Below, piece after piece: positions 12,801 to 27,113 of a stretch of DNA of 64,000 nt (its first letter is position 1; every line of letters starts with the position of its first letter). The DNA comes from Sipunculus nudus (taxonomy: Eukaryota > Annelida > Sipuncula > Golfingiida > Sipunculidae). A program made the translations under genes and the position numbers. A model generated the notes under the pieces. The model did no database searches. It had not been told where the DNA came from and saw only the letters and a list, made by a program, of their open reading frames with translations. Where the stretch lies: positions 62,975,176 to 63,039,175 of the forward strand of contig CM049316.1 of assembly GCA_026874595.1 (NCBI GenBank), given 5' to 3'.

Positions 12801-14486
12801 TAATGTTTAAAGTAACAGATGGGGCACCTGCTATCAAGGGTGAATATCCTACAATCCATATTTTGATACACTTCTTGGTTCATTAAGTATATAAAATAGA
12901 TATTTAATTTTCAGATAAATAATCTAAAGTAAAAACCTATTTTCAACCCCTGTTTATGGGGACCCTACAATGCTGACCTGGTTAAACTGTTCTCCCATGC
13001 AAAAAGACCTATTGGAAATGACCTATTACAGAATGTCCTAGTATTGAATATCTGAATCTGAAAAGTTCATGAACAACATATTCTATTTTGTTATTAGGGT
13101 AGCTGTTATCAAAGTAAGTGTGCAATATCAAATACAACTTGATACTGCATTTTATAACACGCAGTGATGTTATGTTACAAAACCACAGAGGACATATGAA
13201 ACATGAGCTTTCAAAATAAACACTTCAATGATGCATTTAAGACATCACTATTTAAAAGTCCTGCCTGGAATTAATGTTGTAAATCAATGTAACCCATGAC
13301 ATCATGGATATCATGATATTACTAAGTACTTAACAAGACATTCAGTAGATCACAAGCCTTGCCTGCCAGTCTCCACAAAGACCCAATCAGACATGTATAG
13401 GACCTTCATATGTAGGACTTGGAGCATATCCAGACCAAGCAAGACACAACAAGCCAGTCCTGAGTTGCTGTAAGCACAAGCCTTGGCCTTGGCTGATGAA
13501 CTTATGAATGGACAGGAAGACTTGTTTGTAATCCCCTGTGTCTCTCTGTGTTTACTATCTACAGGTCAAACACTAAAATATGACCACAGACCCTGCAGAA
13601 CAGGTTCTTCAGCAATAAATATACCCCTGGGAACCAGCTGTATGGTCTGTCAAAATCTGACCATGTGGTGATGAAGACAAACTGAGCTTTGCCTGGGACT
13701 TGGGCCAGTCTGAACAGCACTGGACTCAGGTACTGATGGCATTTTGTTAAAATTCCATTAGACACACAGGTGAAATTATAAACTATTTGACAGCATCAGA
13801 GATTCACTGAAATTTACATCTGACAACAGGAAATGATAACTGGTTTGGCTATAACAATAAATTGATCACAATGTTATATACAAAGGTTGTTTTTGTAATG
13901 ATTAATTAATTAAGACGGTGATTTTTTTTCTTCATGATCAACCAGTTACATTTTTTTGCAGTCATCAATCATGATTTTATAGCCAATTCCAAACACTAAT
14001 ACTTTCTCAAACATTTGTACTTTCTTTCACAAAATCCTATGGATTATGGCATGCCATAATTCTATGTTTAAACAGACTGGGCAGCTAACAGAAATACACC
14101 TACCGGTATCTATATTCATACATAAGCTAAAAAGCACTATTTGAGCACTGTCATATATTAAATGCAAAGAGTGGACTCATCACAAATGCTCACTCATATG
14201 TTCAATAAGGAGTCAGCAGTTCCACTGACCATTGTGCCATTACTCGGGCAAACAAGTTCATTTAACCAATCACACTTGGCCAAGATTTTATCAACAGGAT
14301 TTCCCTCTGTCAGGAACAGTTCCTCCAATGACCTCCATCTGTGATTTGATATTCTATTAACGAACCTGTTGCTGTGCCTCAACTTAAATTATCCTGACAG
14401 CACGAATGACCATCACAATTCAAGCATGAATAGTTGACAACAGTTCCCTCCAAGGGGAATATCACCAGAAACAGGGTTAGTTGTAT

Positions 14487-14538
14487 AATTCTAAGCAATT
14501 ATGCTGAGAGGAAATTCTAAGCAATTACGCTGAGAGGA
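14487..14538. repeat. 26-bp tandem duplication
   Basis: AATTCTAAGCAATTATGCTG at 14,487 recurs at 14,513 with one difference (ATGC/ACGC). Confidence 0.9.
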
Positions 14539-16576
14539 AGCACACTACAGAATGGGTTGTATTAAAACTATATAAGTAAGTACACTCGATGAAAATATAT
14601 CTCTACATCTCCATTCATTGCATGTTCAATTCTATCGGGATGGCAACAAAACTGGGACAATGTTTATTTACACAGGAAGCATCAACACAAGGTTGTCTGG
14701 GTATATATAATAGTACAAAAGAGTCAGCAAAAAGCTACTGACTTGAAACTCTGCAGGTGACATTGAACCATCAAATACATTGTGTACACTGAATGAACAA
14801 ACGCAGCACAAGCGAAACACTGTGGCTAGTGAGAGACACACCTATACGTATCACTGAAAACACTATATCCACTGAAATACTCGACAGAAAAAAAGTTATA
14901 TCAGAATAAAACAGAGGTCCACAGGTCTGTCTAATCTGTTGAATCTAACCACCAAATATTTATTAGTAATTAGTTATTGATGATTTTAATGAATCAAATA
15001 GAAATAAATTATTTACAAGAGGGTACAGGTACCAATATATTGTCAAACATGAATATCCTATAAGCAACGCAGTCATAACATGTTCTGAAATACAGACATA
15101 TGCACTGAAACCATTGTGCAGTAAATTTATGACTGCACATACAGGTATAAAATAACAGTTATAATGGTCTGTTCTACATGTATACTGGTAGCAAGCCAAG
15201 CTATCATGATTTGACTTGTGCTATGCATGTTATTGGGTTTATATATGAATGACTATACCTAAGGTCTGTGCAATGCAACAAAGTGTGATACAAATTTATT
15301 AGAGGGACTACCAGCAATACAGTCTTACATGATTATACTGTAGAATTAACAGTACACACATCTGTTCACCCGTGTAGCTATAATTATATTGATCTCAGTT
15401 ACAGGTAAGAAATAACAGTAATAATTGGTATAGTCTGGACAGACAGGTGTACAGATAGAAAGACAGGTGTGAACATGCTCTTCCATACAGAACTCAACAA
15501 GACACCTGGTCTATACATCCTCACCGGGCAGACAAATGGCCATTATGAACAAGACAAGTGTCTCTATGAATTCTTGAATAATTCATGAATGAGGAAGACC
15601 TTTAAGACAAACACTTCTCCAGTATCATGCAGTAGGCCCCATTTGGACAATGGAGAGCTAATGCATCAATTCCTTGAGTAAATGAATGCTGACCGCTGGG
15701 GTCACCACAAGCAGGTGAGCACCTCCCGATGCCTTGGGAGGGGTGTGAAGGCAAAGACATTGTGATCAGTCACCTATGATACATCAGAAGTCACCTGAGC
15801 CAGGAGCTATTCCCATTTGCTTGGACTTATGGTAATCAGGATTATCTATCAAGCATATATTCTCCAGAAATGTTCAAGCAATTGCCCTAATTTTTCCACT
15901 GAAGCTTGGTTTTAGGCTTTTAGGGCAGTAGGGATACATTTATTTTGAGATATTATGGTGATACTCACAATACATTACATTGTGACACTTATATGGTATA
16001 TTTATAAATAAGTTATATCAATGCAACAGTTCAGAATCCAAACCAATGTTCTTGCTTCATCAAAGATGATAGACAAACTTCCTGTCAAAGATTTTATTTC
16101 CCAGCTGTAAATCTAATTTTCAAATTTAAGCCAATCAGGAGCCAGTTAACAAATTTTTTACCAATAAGATTTCACATAACATGACATTACATTTAAGTGG
16201 ATGATGAAATATTGGAAATGTATTAATTCTGAGACATTTGATGATACCCACAGAATATCTGACTGTGATATGCATTATATATTCTACATCCAAGAACATT
16301 AAGCATATTGATATTATGCTGCCATTGCACTGGGAACACTGGATATACAGGTCTATAATGCGCGAACAGTGCTAACTTAATATAATATTGTCTTTTCTAT
16401 GCACCATGTGATTTTGACCAAGAGAATCACATGACCGAGGTACTCATGTGGTCAGAGACGTAGATGTGATTGGTTGCTGACTGTACCTCCGAACGACGCG
16501 AATCAACTGGACCAGAAAAAAAAGTGACGGCGACTGGTGCCCACTCTGGTGAGTCGTGTCGTTTTCATGCATAAAC

Positions 16577-16653
16577 GTTGCGATGCGACTCAACTCAACT
16601 AAACAGTTTTTGACCTGTTGAGTTGAGTCAGGTCGCAATGTGTATGCCGGCCT
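16577..16653. mobile_element. Right end of a Harbinger-like MITE (partial)
   Basis: The end ATGCCGGCCT is followed by TAA. Inside is an inverted repeat of about 23 bp (arms containing GACTCAACTCAAC and GTTGAGTTGAGTC) around a 17-bp spacer. The left terminus was not found, so the element is truncated or diverged. Confidence 0.4.
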
Positions 16654-19600
16654 TAAGTGAGGTGCGAAGCTGTGTAAAGGTCTGAGGTGGTCACCTCCAC
16701 CCAGTTCTCAGTTAAACCTGTCTACATAGTATACTGTTCTGTATTCTATGACATATGAAGTAGGTTTCTCTCAAGTGTATAATGATATCATAAAGTGTAT
16801 GACATACTGATCCAGGCGCAAAACTGAACAGGATTTGCATCCGCTTATGCATTGTTAATCCTGTCTACAGGCACTGTACCATATCCTGTGGTATAGGTAA
16901 AAAGGCTCTTTGTGTCAAAAGTGTATAATGATATCATAACAAAATGTAAAACTCCAGAGAAGCAACAATTAGCATTTATTGTGGTGAACCACACTCCAGC
17001 ATTTTCCAGAGGTTGTCAAGTGTACAAGGTTTTATCCATGCAGAAACAACAGTAATTTATTATTCTAACTAAAGCAGACCATGCAAAGCCATTTGATACT
17101 CCGGAGCATTCATAATGAGAGACCACTGACACACCAGCTGACATCTGATCTTTCATATCTGCACATGTACCACCTATAAGAAAACTTGCTACAGTTGCAA
17201 AACATAATCATTACATGTGTGCCAACAGTCTTGGCACAGAAAAATATCATTTTCAGGAACATGTAAGAGGTAATGAACACTACCACTCGCCTGTTATAAT
17301 AATATATGGAGTTGCTTATAATTCCAGTTCTCTGATTAAAGCTGACAGCTTTAAACCAGCAATACCATGAAACAGAAACTGCCAAATGAAACAGTACTCT
17401 CCAATTCTGGAAACTGCAGGTGATAACAAGCATGATGGGTGGCTCACCCTTCACCAAGTTTATTTGTGAATATACTGACCAATTTTGTACAGGAAGGTAT
17501 GTATCAGCTGTTTGTTGTTCAGGTAGACATGAAAACTGAAGCTATGAAAATGGGATCCTCTGTTCAGTTGGATGCCATTCACTTTAAGTTTCACTCGCTA
17601 TACATTTTAAGTCATTACAAAAGTAAAGGCTTTAACATTGAAAATTGCAATGAACATAAATAATGGTTGCTATAATTATGAAGTTGTGTATTTATTGATG
17701 ACATACATCATTTAAGCCATGGTATCACTGGGCAGGCATTGTTGGTGGGTTGATGATGCATGGTCATTTGTATGAGAGGCTGTCCAGCCTGCATCATGGG
17801 TATAATGAGGATCCTACAACAAGTTTCAAGATGTTTATTGAGTTATAACACCTGTGACCATCCATCAGTGTTCATTTACATATAGCTTCAACCTGAACAG
17901 CATCCAGCTGGTAGGACAGTGTCTCTCTGGACAGCATCCATGTGGACAGGGTCTATCTGGACAGCAACTATCTGAGATGACACCCTGTGAGCAATTCTGG
18001 ATAACCACAAATGCTTCATAACAAAAGCAGTCCGATACAAATGATTGTATTCCTTGAAAAAGAAAACTGGATGAAATATTTCCCTATGCTTAACGCCTTC
18101 CTTAACAGATGTATTCCTACATTTTACTCTCATTTCTTTATCTGTCATTGATCTGCTGTCCTCCTGTCTCTTCCTGCTACTCAGTACTCACTGACCAACA
18201 TAATGTCCAAATCTGATTTTTTTTACATGGAGATGGTTGACAAAATATAAAGTCATAGTTTACAAAGACCATAGGGAAACATTAACTAACAACAAATCAG
18301 TCTCAGTTCCTGCTTCTGCTGCACAACACAAAACAATATTTTTGTGGTTACCCAAGAGCCAAATGAGAAACTAATTAATTAGGAAAGCAGTCTCAGACCA
18401 GCCTTGGCATACTAACGAACAGATCAACACCAGGATCATTACAATATTCATATAATGAAAAAATTGCTCACTACACTTCATGCCGATACAGATTTCTTCC
18501 ACAGCACTGATGTGTTACAAGGTCAGAGTAGGACATTTTGGCTGACATTATTAATCCCAGGACATTATGGCCTAAGGTTTTGGTCATCATCAGCTAGGTC
18601 TCCTCTAGTGGAAATTTAATTAAGACACATGTGAGTGACAATTTAAATCAGATACACTTTGGTGGACAATTTGCCAAACAGACATTTTGGCCCTGAAGTT
18701 CAGGCAACATGCTTCCATCCACGTTTAATACTTGGTAGAATTAGATGGTCCTGCCTAATCATATTTAAATGCTTTATTTCTACATATGACCATAAAAATT
18801 TTGATACTCATGGCCAGAGCATCTCAGGTAAAAAAGTCTGGTGCAAGAATATAAAACATTCAAACACTGGTAATAAATATATTGGTGACAGTGACTGAAA
18901 ATGGACTCAATTAAAGAATGATGGATGTACAGATGTGAACCATGTTATTATTATACCCTTGGTGAATGAGACACGCAAGTATTTTTCCAGGGATTCTCAA
19001 ATTAAAAATTTAAACAGTTAAGTTACTTTTCATTTCTATTCAAGTCAGAAGAACTGGTGAAATTTTTTAAACAACAGTGAGTAATCCTCGTAGAGGCATG
19101 CAGGCACATTCAGAGACCTTTTGACACCTGTGGTGTTAAAATTGGCAATTACCATATACTGTTATGCCCCTGTTATAAAAGAAATCCTGGCCATGGCCAA
19201 TTCAGCCTGGAATTTTGAGCTCAGACATTCATCAATCAAACAGAGTGACTAGTCTGGTAAATCACCTCCTACAGCACCCACTGAATATTACTCGTTAGGT
19301 TCCATAACTGTTTGAAATACCACGTCCCAGGGTAGCTGACGGTGAAGTAAGGACATTGACATTCTACATGAATTACTTATTTCCACAATATTCTTTCAAA
19401 TGTATTTATAAGTAGTTTTGAGTGATAGCGATATTAACAGGAGGATGTGGTGGTAAGATTAAGTGCAGGTCATAAGATGCCCGCTAAAGCAAGTAATCAT
19501 ATTAAACACTGGTAGACAGTATTTAAAGAAAACTGTCTGAACAGAGCTTGAAAATATGAGCTACCTCCCTACTGGCACAAAATTAATGGCCTTGATACTT

Positions 19601-20383
19601 CATACTGGTTAAAGACACAGAATGCCTGAACAAAATTACAGCATGCTAATGTAAATCTGAGCACAGTTTATGCATATGAAAGTTTTTTAGGACATACACA
19701 AATCAAATTTTCAATAAATATATATGGACAATGTTTGATTTAAAATTATGAAAACTAATGTTCATTTAAATGAAACAACCATACTATTGCATCTTACAGA
19801 GTTTGCTGATATCTGGTATCTCATCTTGGCCTGTGTAAATTTCACCAGCTGGCTTCACTCCCCGCCTTAAATCATAACCAACTAAAATTTAAACCCCTGC
19901 TTTTATAAAACTCCAACATGGAGACACTGAGAGATAAACACTCAAATAAATCAAATTGAATCAATAGGTTGTGTGACGCCAGAACTCTGCAGAAAGAAAC
20001 AGTGGCAGCAGAAACAACAGCCTCAAAAAGCCGTAATAGCTGGACAATGCACCTACTAGACATAGTGGCGACATAAAGCAACTAGTCTACTCTTAGGATA
20101 CAATAAAAAAGTCAATATAAGACCAGCAAGGACTTTGATTAGACCAACAACTCCCAAGTCCACAGAGACCCCCAGATAAACTTGATTACCTGCAGAAAGC
20201 TTCCAGCTCAAGACATGGGAAGCCTAATAATGAGACCTGGAACCAAGCAGTCCTGAGGAGGAACCTGATTTTTTTGTGTGTGGGTGTGAAGTGAAAAATA
20301 GCAAAATAGTCTGCAATAGGGCTGTAATGATCAATTATCTCATGTTATGAAGCATATCCTGATACCCCGCTCCCTATACAATA

Positions 20384-20546
20384 CAGTGGAACCTGTCTGA
20401 AAGACCACCTGTCTATAAAGACCACCCTTGGGTGGAACAAAAGCATGCACAATGGTTATAACTGACCTGTCTAATAAGATCACCTGTGAATTTAAGACCA
20501 TTTTCGGCAAGTCCCATGGATGGTCTCATAATACAGGTCTGCACTG
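20384..20546. mobile_element. Short pogo/Tigger-like MITE
   Basis: It begins CAGTGGAACCTGTCTGAAAG after TA. The right end, GGTCTCATAATACAGGTCTGCACTG, is a diverged inverted copy. Internal runs of GACCACCTGT fit the CAGTxRAACCTGT family seen in many invertebrates. There is no coding capacity. Confidence 0.7.
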
Positions 20547-22492
20547 AATATACCATTAATATAAAGATGTATTTAATGTGGTACTACAACTGTTTGAGAA
20601 GGCCTTTCATCACCCCCGCTATATTTTACCTTTAATAGGGTTTGACTGATTATTGATTAACCTTAATCCCTGGACAAACGTAACTAAATCAAATCAGCCT
20701 CTACCACCAGCATGCATGCAGCTTGCTCAGGAGACCATCAGCTGTGGACTACATCTGTCACAGCTGTCATAGACCAGATCTAGGCCTTTGTCACCACATT
20801 TTTTATAAGTTCAACATCCCCAGTCACTTCCACAAATGATATAACACAGGTCATATTTCAGGTGTAACAGTAGGTCACAGACAAATCCTGACCCAATATT
20901 TGTAATTGAGGAATAAACAAAATTTGCTGGTTTCAACTGTTTATTACTGCTTAACTTGAGCCTGCCAGAAAAAAACTTAAATTTGGCTGAACACACCAGT
21001 TCAGGTCACATGGATAGTTTGAAGCACAGACCTAAACTATGTATTTTTTTTTAACAGTTTCCCATATTGTATAAACATTTAATATTTTAATATTCTTGCG
21101 TCTGTTGCAAGTATTTATGACATAATGAATTGTGCCTCTGGAACAGATTTAGAAACTGATAGAATTCAAGATAATTACAATCAGGCCAGCCAAAGGGGTA
21201 GATTAAGATTCTAATATGGGTTGGCCAAGTTTCCATTCTGGGAACATCAGATTTCAATCCTTGTAGATTCAGATTCTCACCTGGGCTGGCCAGACCAGAT
21301 TTTAATCATTAACCTTTTTCTGTTTACAAGTTCACTTTAGCATGAACTGTTTACAGGGTCACTAAACCACTTAAAATTCCCTATAATAGGGCTAGATTTC
21401 CTCATGTTAAACATGTTGTATATTTAATTTTATGTTTCAAAGATTCCTCAATAACCTTAAGCAAATTTTCTCCGTATGAACTGTTAAAAATCTGGCAAAG
21501 ATACATCAAAAGCTGAAAAAGATATTGCCTGTAATGTAATTGATGTAATGTAAATGTGAAATAACAAATGTGTCAACGTTTGTTGGAAATCTAAAATAAA
21601 AGTTAACAGGAAAGGGTTAGTCATCACCAAAAGATTGTAATCTGTACTCAGTTTCCAGTATAATAAGTGCTAAATGGTTAGTCACCCTGAAAACTACTGT
21701 AATTCAATTCAAATCAGATGATCTGTTTTTGAAATCTCCTCAGGGGGTGGTCTTAAAACAACATAAGTGATTTATATCAAAAGTGCAGGTTTTGCATGGG
21801 CTACAGGAGACTTGCAAATAGATTTGGTCTATGTGCTCTAGCACCACGTCCACTTGGCCAGTGTCTGCTGCTGGGCTGTCTGGATCCTGCTTATCACAAA
21901 TCAGAACAGTAAGCTCCCGTCAGTAAGATTAAAGTCATGGTCAAGTGGTGTGGTGAAGCTGTCAGAAAATTGATAGACTATTGATTAATGAACAGGTGTA
22001 ATATACAGTAGGTTAAATCCTCCAGTGTATTGATGTCAATTTGTCAAATTAGGCTAAATTTAAACATCTGGGCTCAAATTAATCCGCCACATTGAATTTG
22101 AGACCAATATCTTTGTATTTGTGCTTATGAGGCCATCATTCATGTAGGAGTAATCAAAACTGGCCTTAAACTGAAGTGCCTCATGAAGCATATCTAAATG
22201 TTTTACTAAATTGTATTGCTCAAATTGTTTGAAGCCAACATTGTTCCAGTAACTCAAGACTGAGTTTGGAGGTACATGTATATCAGAATTCAGTGAGGTA
22301 GGTAATGTATACAGAGGTGCAGTTGCCTAAAACAGTGTTCAGGGTTTTCAATTTTAAACATTTTTCCAGATAGGTATCCTGCACTGGGTGTTAACAGTAT
22401 GCAACAAAAATAAAATATATTTGACATAATGATTTGGGTCATTTGGATTCAGTTTATTTGAGAAATACATCTTACTATAAATTATCTGAATA

Positions 22493-22869
22493 CAGTAGAG
22501 CGCTGTTTATCCAAAAGTTCAGTGGACAGGTTTTGTTCCAATAAATAGTAATTCGGATAAACGATTCAGCATAATTCACAATGACTGTCAAATTACCACC
22601 GAGCACCGGACTTTACCAGATACTGACAGACATGAATTACAGTAGCTAGTCCAAAATAAACTTTGACGAAAGCATTTGTGCTAGGGTTTCCATCCATTAA
22701 ACCAATTTATTATGTTAAATATAAATTATAATTATAGCTTTTGTAAGTTTATTTTTTAAATTACGAATAAATAGTCAAAATGTTAGTTCTAATTTTTAAA
22801 TTTCAGATAAACAGCATTTGGATAAACAGTGTTTGGATAAACAGTGTTTGGATAAATGATGCTCTACTG
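22493..22869. mobile_element. 377-bp pogo/Tigger-like MITE with TA target duplication
   Basis: The termini CAGTAGAGCGCTGTTTATCC and (inverted) CAGTAGAGCATCATTTATCC agree at 16 of 20 positions, with TA on both sides (22,491-22,492 and 22,870-22,871). TTTGGATAAACAG repeats next to the right end look like duplicated subterminal binding sites. The centre has no ORF. Confidence 0.85.
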
Positions 22870-23689
22870 TACAGTGTACTGAGTAATGAGTTCCTGGCCC
22901 AGAAGTTACAAAATGTGCCCTGGGAGAGAGGGTGGCCAGTCTTCTGACCTGAAAGGCAGACTTAGGGGTATCACTGTAACTTAGCAGGCTGCCAGTCAAT
23001 TGAGCTAAGTTGTAGGTAGTACGATTGTGCCACTTGAGTAATACAGTAATACCCTGCACATGTGTGAAAGATATCCTGTACTGGGTGTTTACAGTACACA
23101 GAGTAGAATTAAGCAAGACAGATGGATACAATGTGCAGGGTGTGCTGGGCCTCTGTAACCCCTTTATGAGTTATGTGACACCACTGTTGTAACAGTCAGG
23201 TATATGATACAAACGGTGCAGTGTTCTGCCTCTTTAAACATGCAATTTTAAGTCTGTTTTATCTTCATGCAGTGAGGTGCTCCCACCATTGTAATAATGA
23301 TAAGGTACTTGATACAACCATTATTTACTGTCTCACTGTAACATTATATAACATGCAAACCGGTACATCTGTTCAGTCTCCAAGCCATGGGGTGCCACTA
23401 CCAGCTGTCACAACTGACAGCAATACTTATCTTCTTATCTACTTATAAATCTTATCCATCTTGAAGTACAGTAAATGAAGTAAATTTCATCCAGCCATAA
23501 CAAATTCAGTACTAACTTTACCTCCATTTTGTTATGGTTTGATCTGGTGCTCTTACTCAACAAAGGAAAATTAGGATAAAAAATGTGAAGAATAATCTAG
23601 CTTTGATATGGACTGCAAGTTATTTATTGTGGATGAATGATTGTGGCCATGGTGGGGGTACCCTCATGTTTGTGGTTGTGGTGACACTG

Positions 23690-23781
23690 ATGGTATTGCT
23701 GATGATGATTAGGATGATGGTGATGATAGCAGTGATGGTTATGGCATCAGTGGTGGTGATCATGGTGGTACTATTGCAGTG
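23690..23781. repeat. Imperfect (GAT/GGT) trinucleotide tract
   Basis: A run of TGATGATG, TGGTGATGAT and GTGGTGATCATGGTGG type triplets. It gives short repetitive ORFs with no homology. Confidence 0.7.
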
Positions 23782-23999
23782 ATGTAGATCTCAAGTCTGG
23801 ACACAAGTCTACTTTTCTAGGGACTCTGACTCCAACTTGGACTTGAAGGTTCTGGACTCAAATTTGTTTTCAAAGAGGCTGGATGATCTGGATTTGTAAA
23901 AAAAATACACATTTTCACAGTCCATTAGAATCCTTAAAATAGTTGCAATTCTTTTATGCAAGAGATTATAATAATATTTTTTTTTGGGGGGGGGGGTTA

Positions 24000-24050
24000 A
24001 AGAAGTAATATCCATATTCATTTGTAAAGAAGTAATATCCATATCCATGG
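24000..24050. repeat. Short tandem duplication of AAAGAAGTAATATCCATAT
   Basis: Two copies about 27 bp apart, next to a poly-G run at about 23,984-23,996. Confidence 0.8.
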
Positions 24051-25850
24051 ATAAAATTAATTAATATGTACAAATCTGTGAAATATTGTCCAAGGAAAAC
24101 TTCCTTAAAAAGACTCAATTTACTTTTGAACATGTGACTAATGTAGTTTATCAGAGGTTTTTTAATATGTAATTCATGAATCTGCAATATGCTAAGCTGC
24201 ACCTAAAATCATTTATAAGCTTATATCATCAGATCTATGTAATGTATGGTTCTCTGGCACTGGAGGCCAAAGCCACACATGTAGTTAGTCCAATAATGAC
24301 ACTGGTACCCCTAGCTGAGCATTATAACAAGTGGATGGCATATTTTTGGCCTACATGATGTATGAGCAGTCAGAGAACAGTAGACAGCCTGGGGTCTCTC
24401 ATATGGCACAGCATGTGATGTTAGTTGTGTAACTTGGCAGGTAAATAAGACTAACATTATCAGATCAAGACTGATCTGGGGTATAAATGCAAGATACTAG
24501 TTTAAGTACACATAGATATCACAAAGCTCTGAATGCAATGTGACATAACACTGAACTTTGGTCAAAAAGGCTCAGTGGCGGATATACATCCGTGTGGGTC
24601 TGGAAACGGTAACGCACAATGTAAGCCAATGCTGGGTACACAGTGATGTATATTGTGTGAATAACCCACAAGTACAAATCCCTGGTATAGTTACCGGGTA
24701 CTTTAAAATTGTGACAAATCACCACCACCACTGATGGTTTAGTCAGTATAATAAATCCTGGTACTCCTAGCCTGATTCTAAATTCTGGCGCCAACTGAAT
24801 AAAGGATGGGCATTTTTTTTGGCGTGCCCTTATTGCAGGATGAAGAGGTTCTTCATGTTTCTAAATGTATTTCATACATTATATATATCACAAATCTGAG
24901 TTTTTCATGATGCTCATAATATATTTTAGATGCAGTAAAAAGCGTGTCTAGACCCAGTATGGGACACTGGAATATATCTATCAGCGGATGTATCTACAAA
25001 CAATATAGTATAAGTTCAGTTTAAGTGACCTGCCGATGGTTGGCTACCTCACTGGTGGTCAGTCCAAATTTTCTCTTGCATTATCTAGACAGTTGAGAAT
25101 CACTTAAATATAACACAATATGAAAGGAATAAGTGAGATGAACAAAGCTTAAACAAGGTTTGTCATCTGCACTGCAGTTTTTCCATAGAATTTATAAATA
25201 GTTCTTCAATTGAAATAAAACTGAATTTGATAATCTAAACAATTTATAGCCTCCTATGCATGGACACTCCCTGATGCGCTTATCAATACCTTATTACCAT
25301 TAATATCATTAATATCATTATCATTCATGCTTTATCATTCACAGGAAATGGCGTAAAAATTATCAAGCAAGGCAGAATTAATGAGGTACACCGTCACTAT
25401 AAACAAAGAGTTTTAGTGGTTATAACTTAGATACCAGGCTTCACAGATTACAAACTGGCCACAGAGCAAATGTTTAACTGATTGGTAAGCAAGCTGTGGT
25501 ATGAAGAATTGAGAAATTTGTTGTGGTTTACTATTTCTATATCTGAAGGAAGAATTAAAGCCACAAATTAAAGAAACAAAGACATTTGCAAAAGAAAATG
25601 ACAGGGCATTCCTGAGTAACAGAGTTCACATAATGTATAATACAGTCATGCCTTGTTGCTACAACTAGCAAATGAGGTCAACATGACCTAATTTAAGTAA
25701 GATATACAGGTCTGCCCTAGTGGTTAAATCTGTTACAACCAAGATGTATTTGTGCTGCTCTTACAAAAGAAAGAAGATCTAAGTTTTGCCATTTAACTCT
25801 AAATGTACTGAAAGCATTTACTCTTTTCCCTTTGACCAAACATATTCATG

Positions 25851-25915
25851 TGATAAAGAGCTCAGTTCTGACAAAACACATGAAAATTTCAGGTGATAAA
25901 GAGCTCAGTTCTTGT
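25851..25915. repeat. Two copies of GTGATAAAGAGCTCAGTTCT about 42 bp apart
   Basis: The 20-bp words at about 25,851 and 25,893 are identical. The spacer between them is partly similar to the sequence after the second copy. Confidence 0.8.
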
Positions 25916-26718
25916 GTATATTCATGAAAACAGATAGCACAGTCAGCCTGCAGGTCTATACAACATGAGAGACGCTGGCAGCTGTATAATCTTAAGTGGG
26001 CCACACAATCTTATGTTCTACTGGAAAGAAATAAGCCACTTGTGAATATCATCTGCTTTGTCAACATGTGTGATGCCATATGTTTACCACAGTTTTCATA
26101 AACACATACACCACTGTATTCTCAAACTGTACAACATGATGGTCAATGGTATAATGCCAGATTGATGGGCTAATGATAGCATCCATGATGATTTAACAGA
26201 ATGGTAGCTATAGCTAGTACTCCATTATCAGCTCATTTGCCTTTCCAAAGGCAGGCAGTTTTTTTCTAATGAATGTTAATGAATTCCAAATTTGTCTCTG
26301 AGATAGCACAACAGACAGTTGATAACAGGGTGACAAGATCTAATGTACTGCATTATTCTGCCGACTCTTTCTTGAGGCAAGGAAAAGTATGCAAAATATG
26401 CTCTTAATGGTTCACTCTAAGAAGTAAACACAGAGGAAAGCTGTAATTAAGGACTTCTTTCCAGTAACTCATCACGGAAATGCAATCATCCGGACTGAAT
26501 ATTAAATGTCCAATAAGACCTTTGCTTCAGTACAGTATGTTATAAATTTATAGTTAGAGTAAATATGCTTTATACCTACACAAATGACCAAAGTACATGC
26601 AACTAATTATTTATGTTCAATACAGACTCCAGGCCAACCATCTTTCAAGTCTGCAATTCCTCAGTTTTAGATCAGAGCTTCCATGGGTAAGATCAAAGTG
26701 ACAAAATCTTAGCAGTAA

Positions 26719-27113
26719 AGCTGTGTTTCCATGCATCCGTAAAAATAGTATCGGCAAAAGACGTATGTACGCTCCATAGTGAGCAGTCCGCAAAAACTTT
26801 CCATAAGTACGTACATTTTTCTTGCGGATACCCTTTCGCGTGCCTCTTTTGAAACTGCAAGGATGACAGCCAGGAAGAAGTTCAATATGTCTCATATCCC
26901 CTGGCGTTGGGGCACTGTTGGGAAATGTAGGCATTTTTGCCATCCGCAAAACGGATGAATAGGTCACCAATCTGTTTCGATGAGGTCTGTTTTTGGGGAT
27001 ATGTATGGGGAGCACGTTAAAATGTACACATGGAAACAGTTCATCTTAAAAAGAGGGATATGATTTTTTGTGTACGAGACGTACAAGATTTACGGATACA
27101 TGGAAACATAGCT
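26719..27113. mobile_element. 395-bp PIF/Harbinger-like MITE
   Basis: The termini AGCTGTGTTTCCATGCATCC and (inverted) AGCTATGTTTCCATGTATCC differ at two of 20 positions. Flanks are TAA (left) and TTA (right), which fits the TWA target of PIF/Harbinger elements after mutation. The inside is CpG-richer than the host sequence and contains a 132-codon ORF on the minus strand that matches no transposase I know. Confidence 0.78.

Noticed and set aside
22900-23060. Possible SINE pair with 27,860-27,925 (TAGCTCA, then GGGCAC-TTTTGTAA read on the minus strand)
   Set aside because: The shared words are short and the B box is missing. Not enough to call a family.
26617-27015. 132-codon minus-strand ORF
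   Set aside because: Mostly inside a Harbinger-like MITE, with no transposase or other motif.
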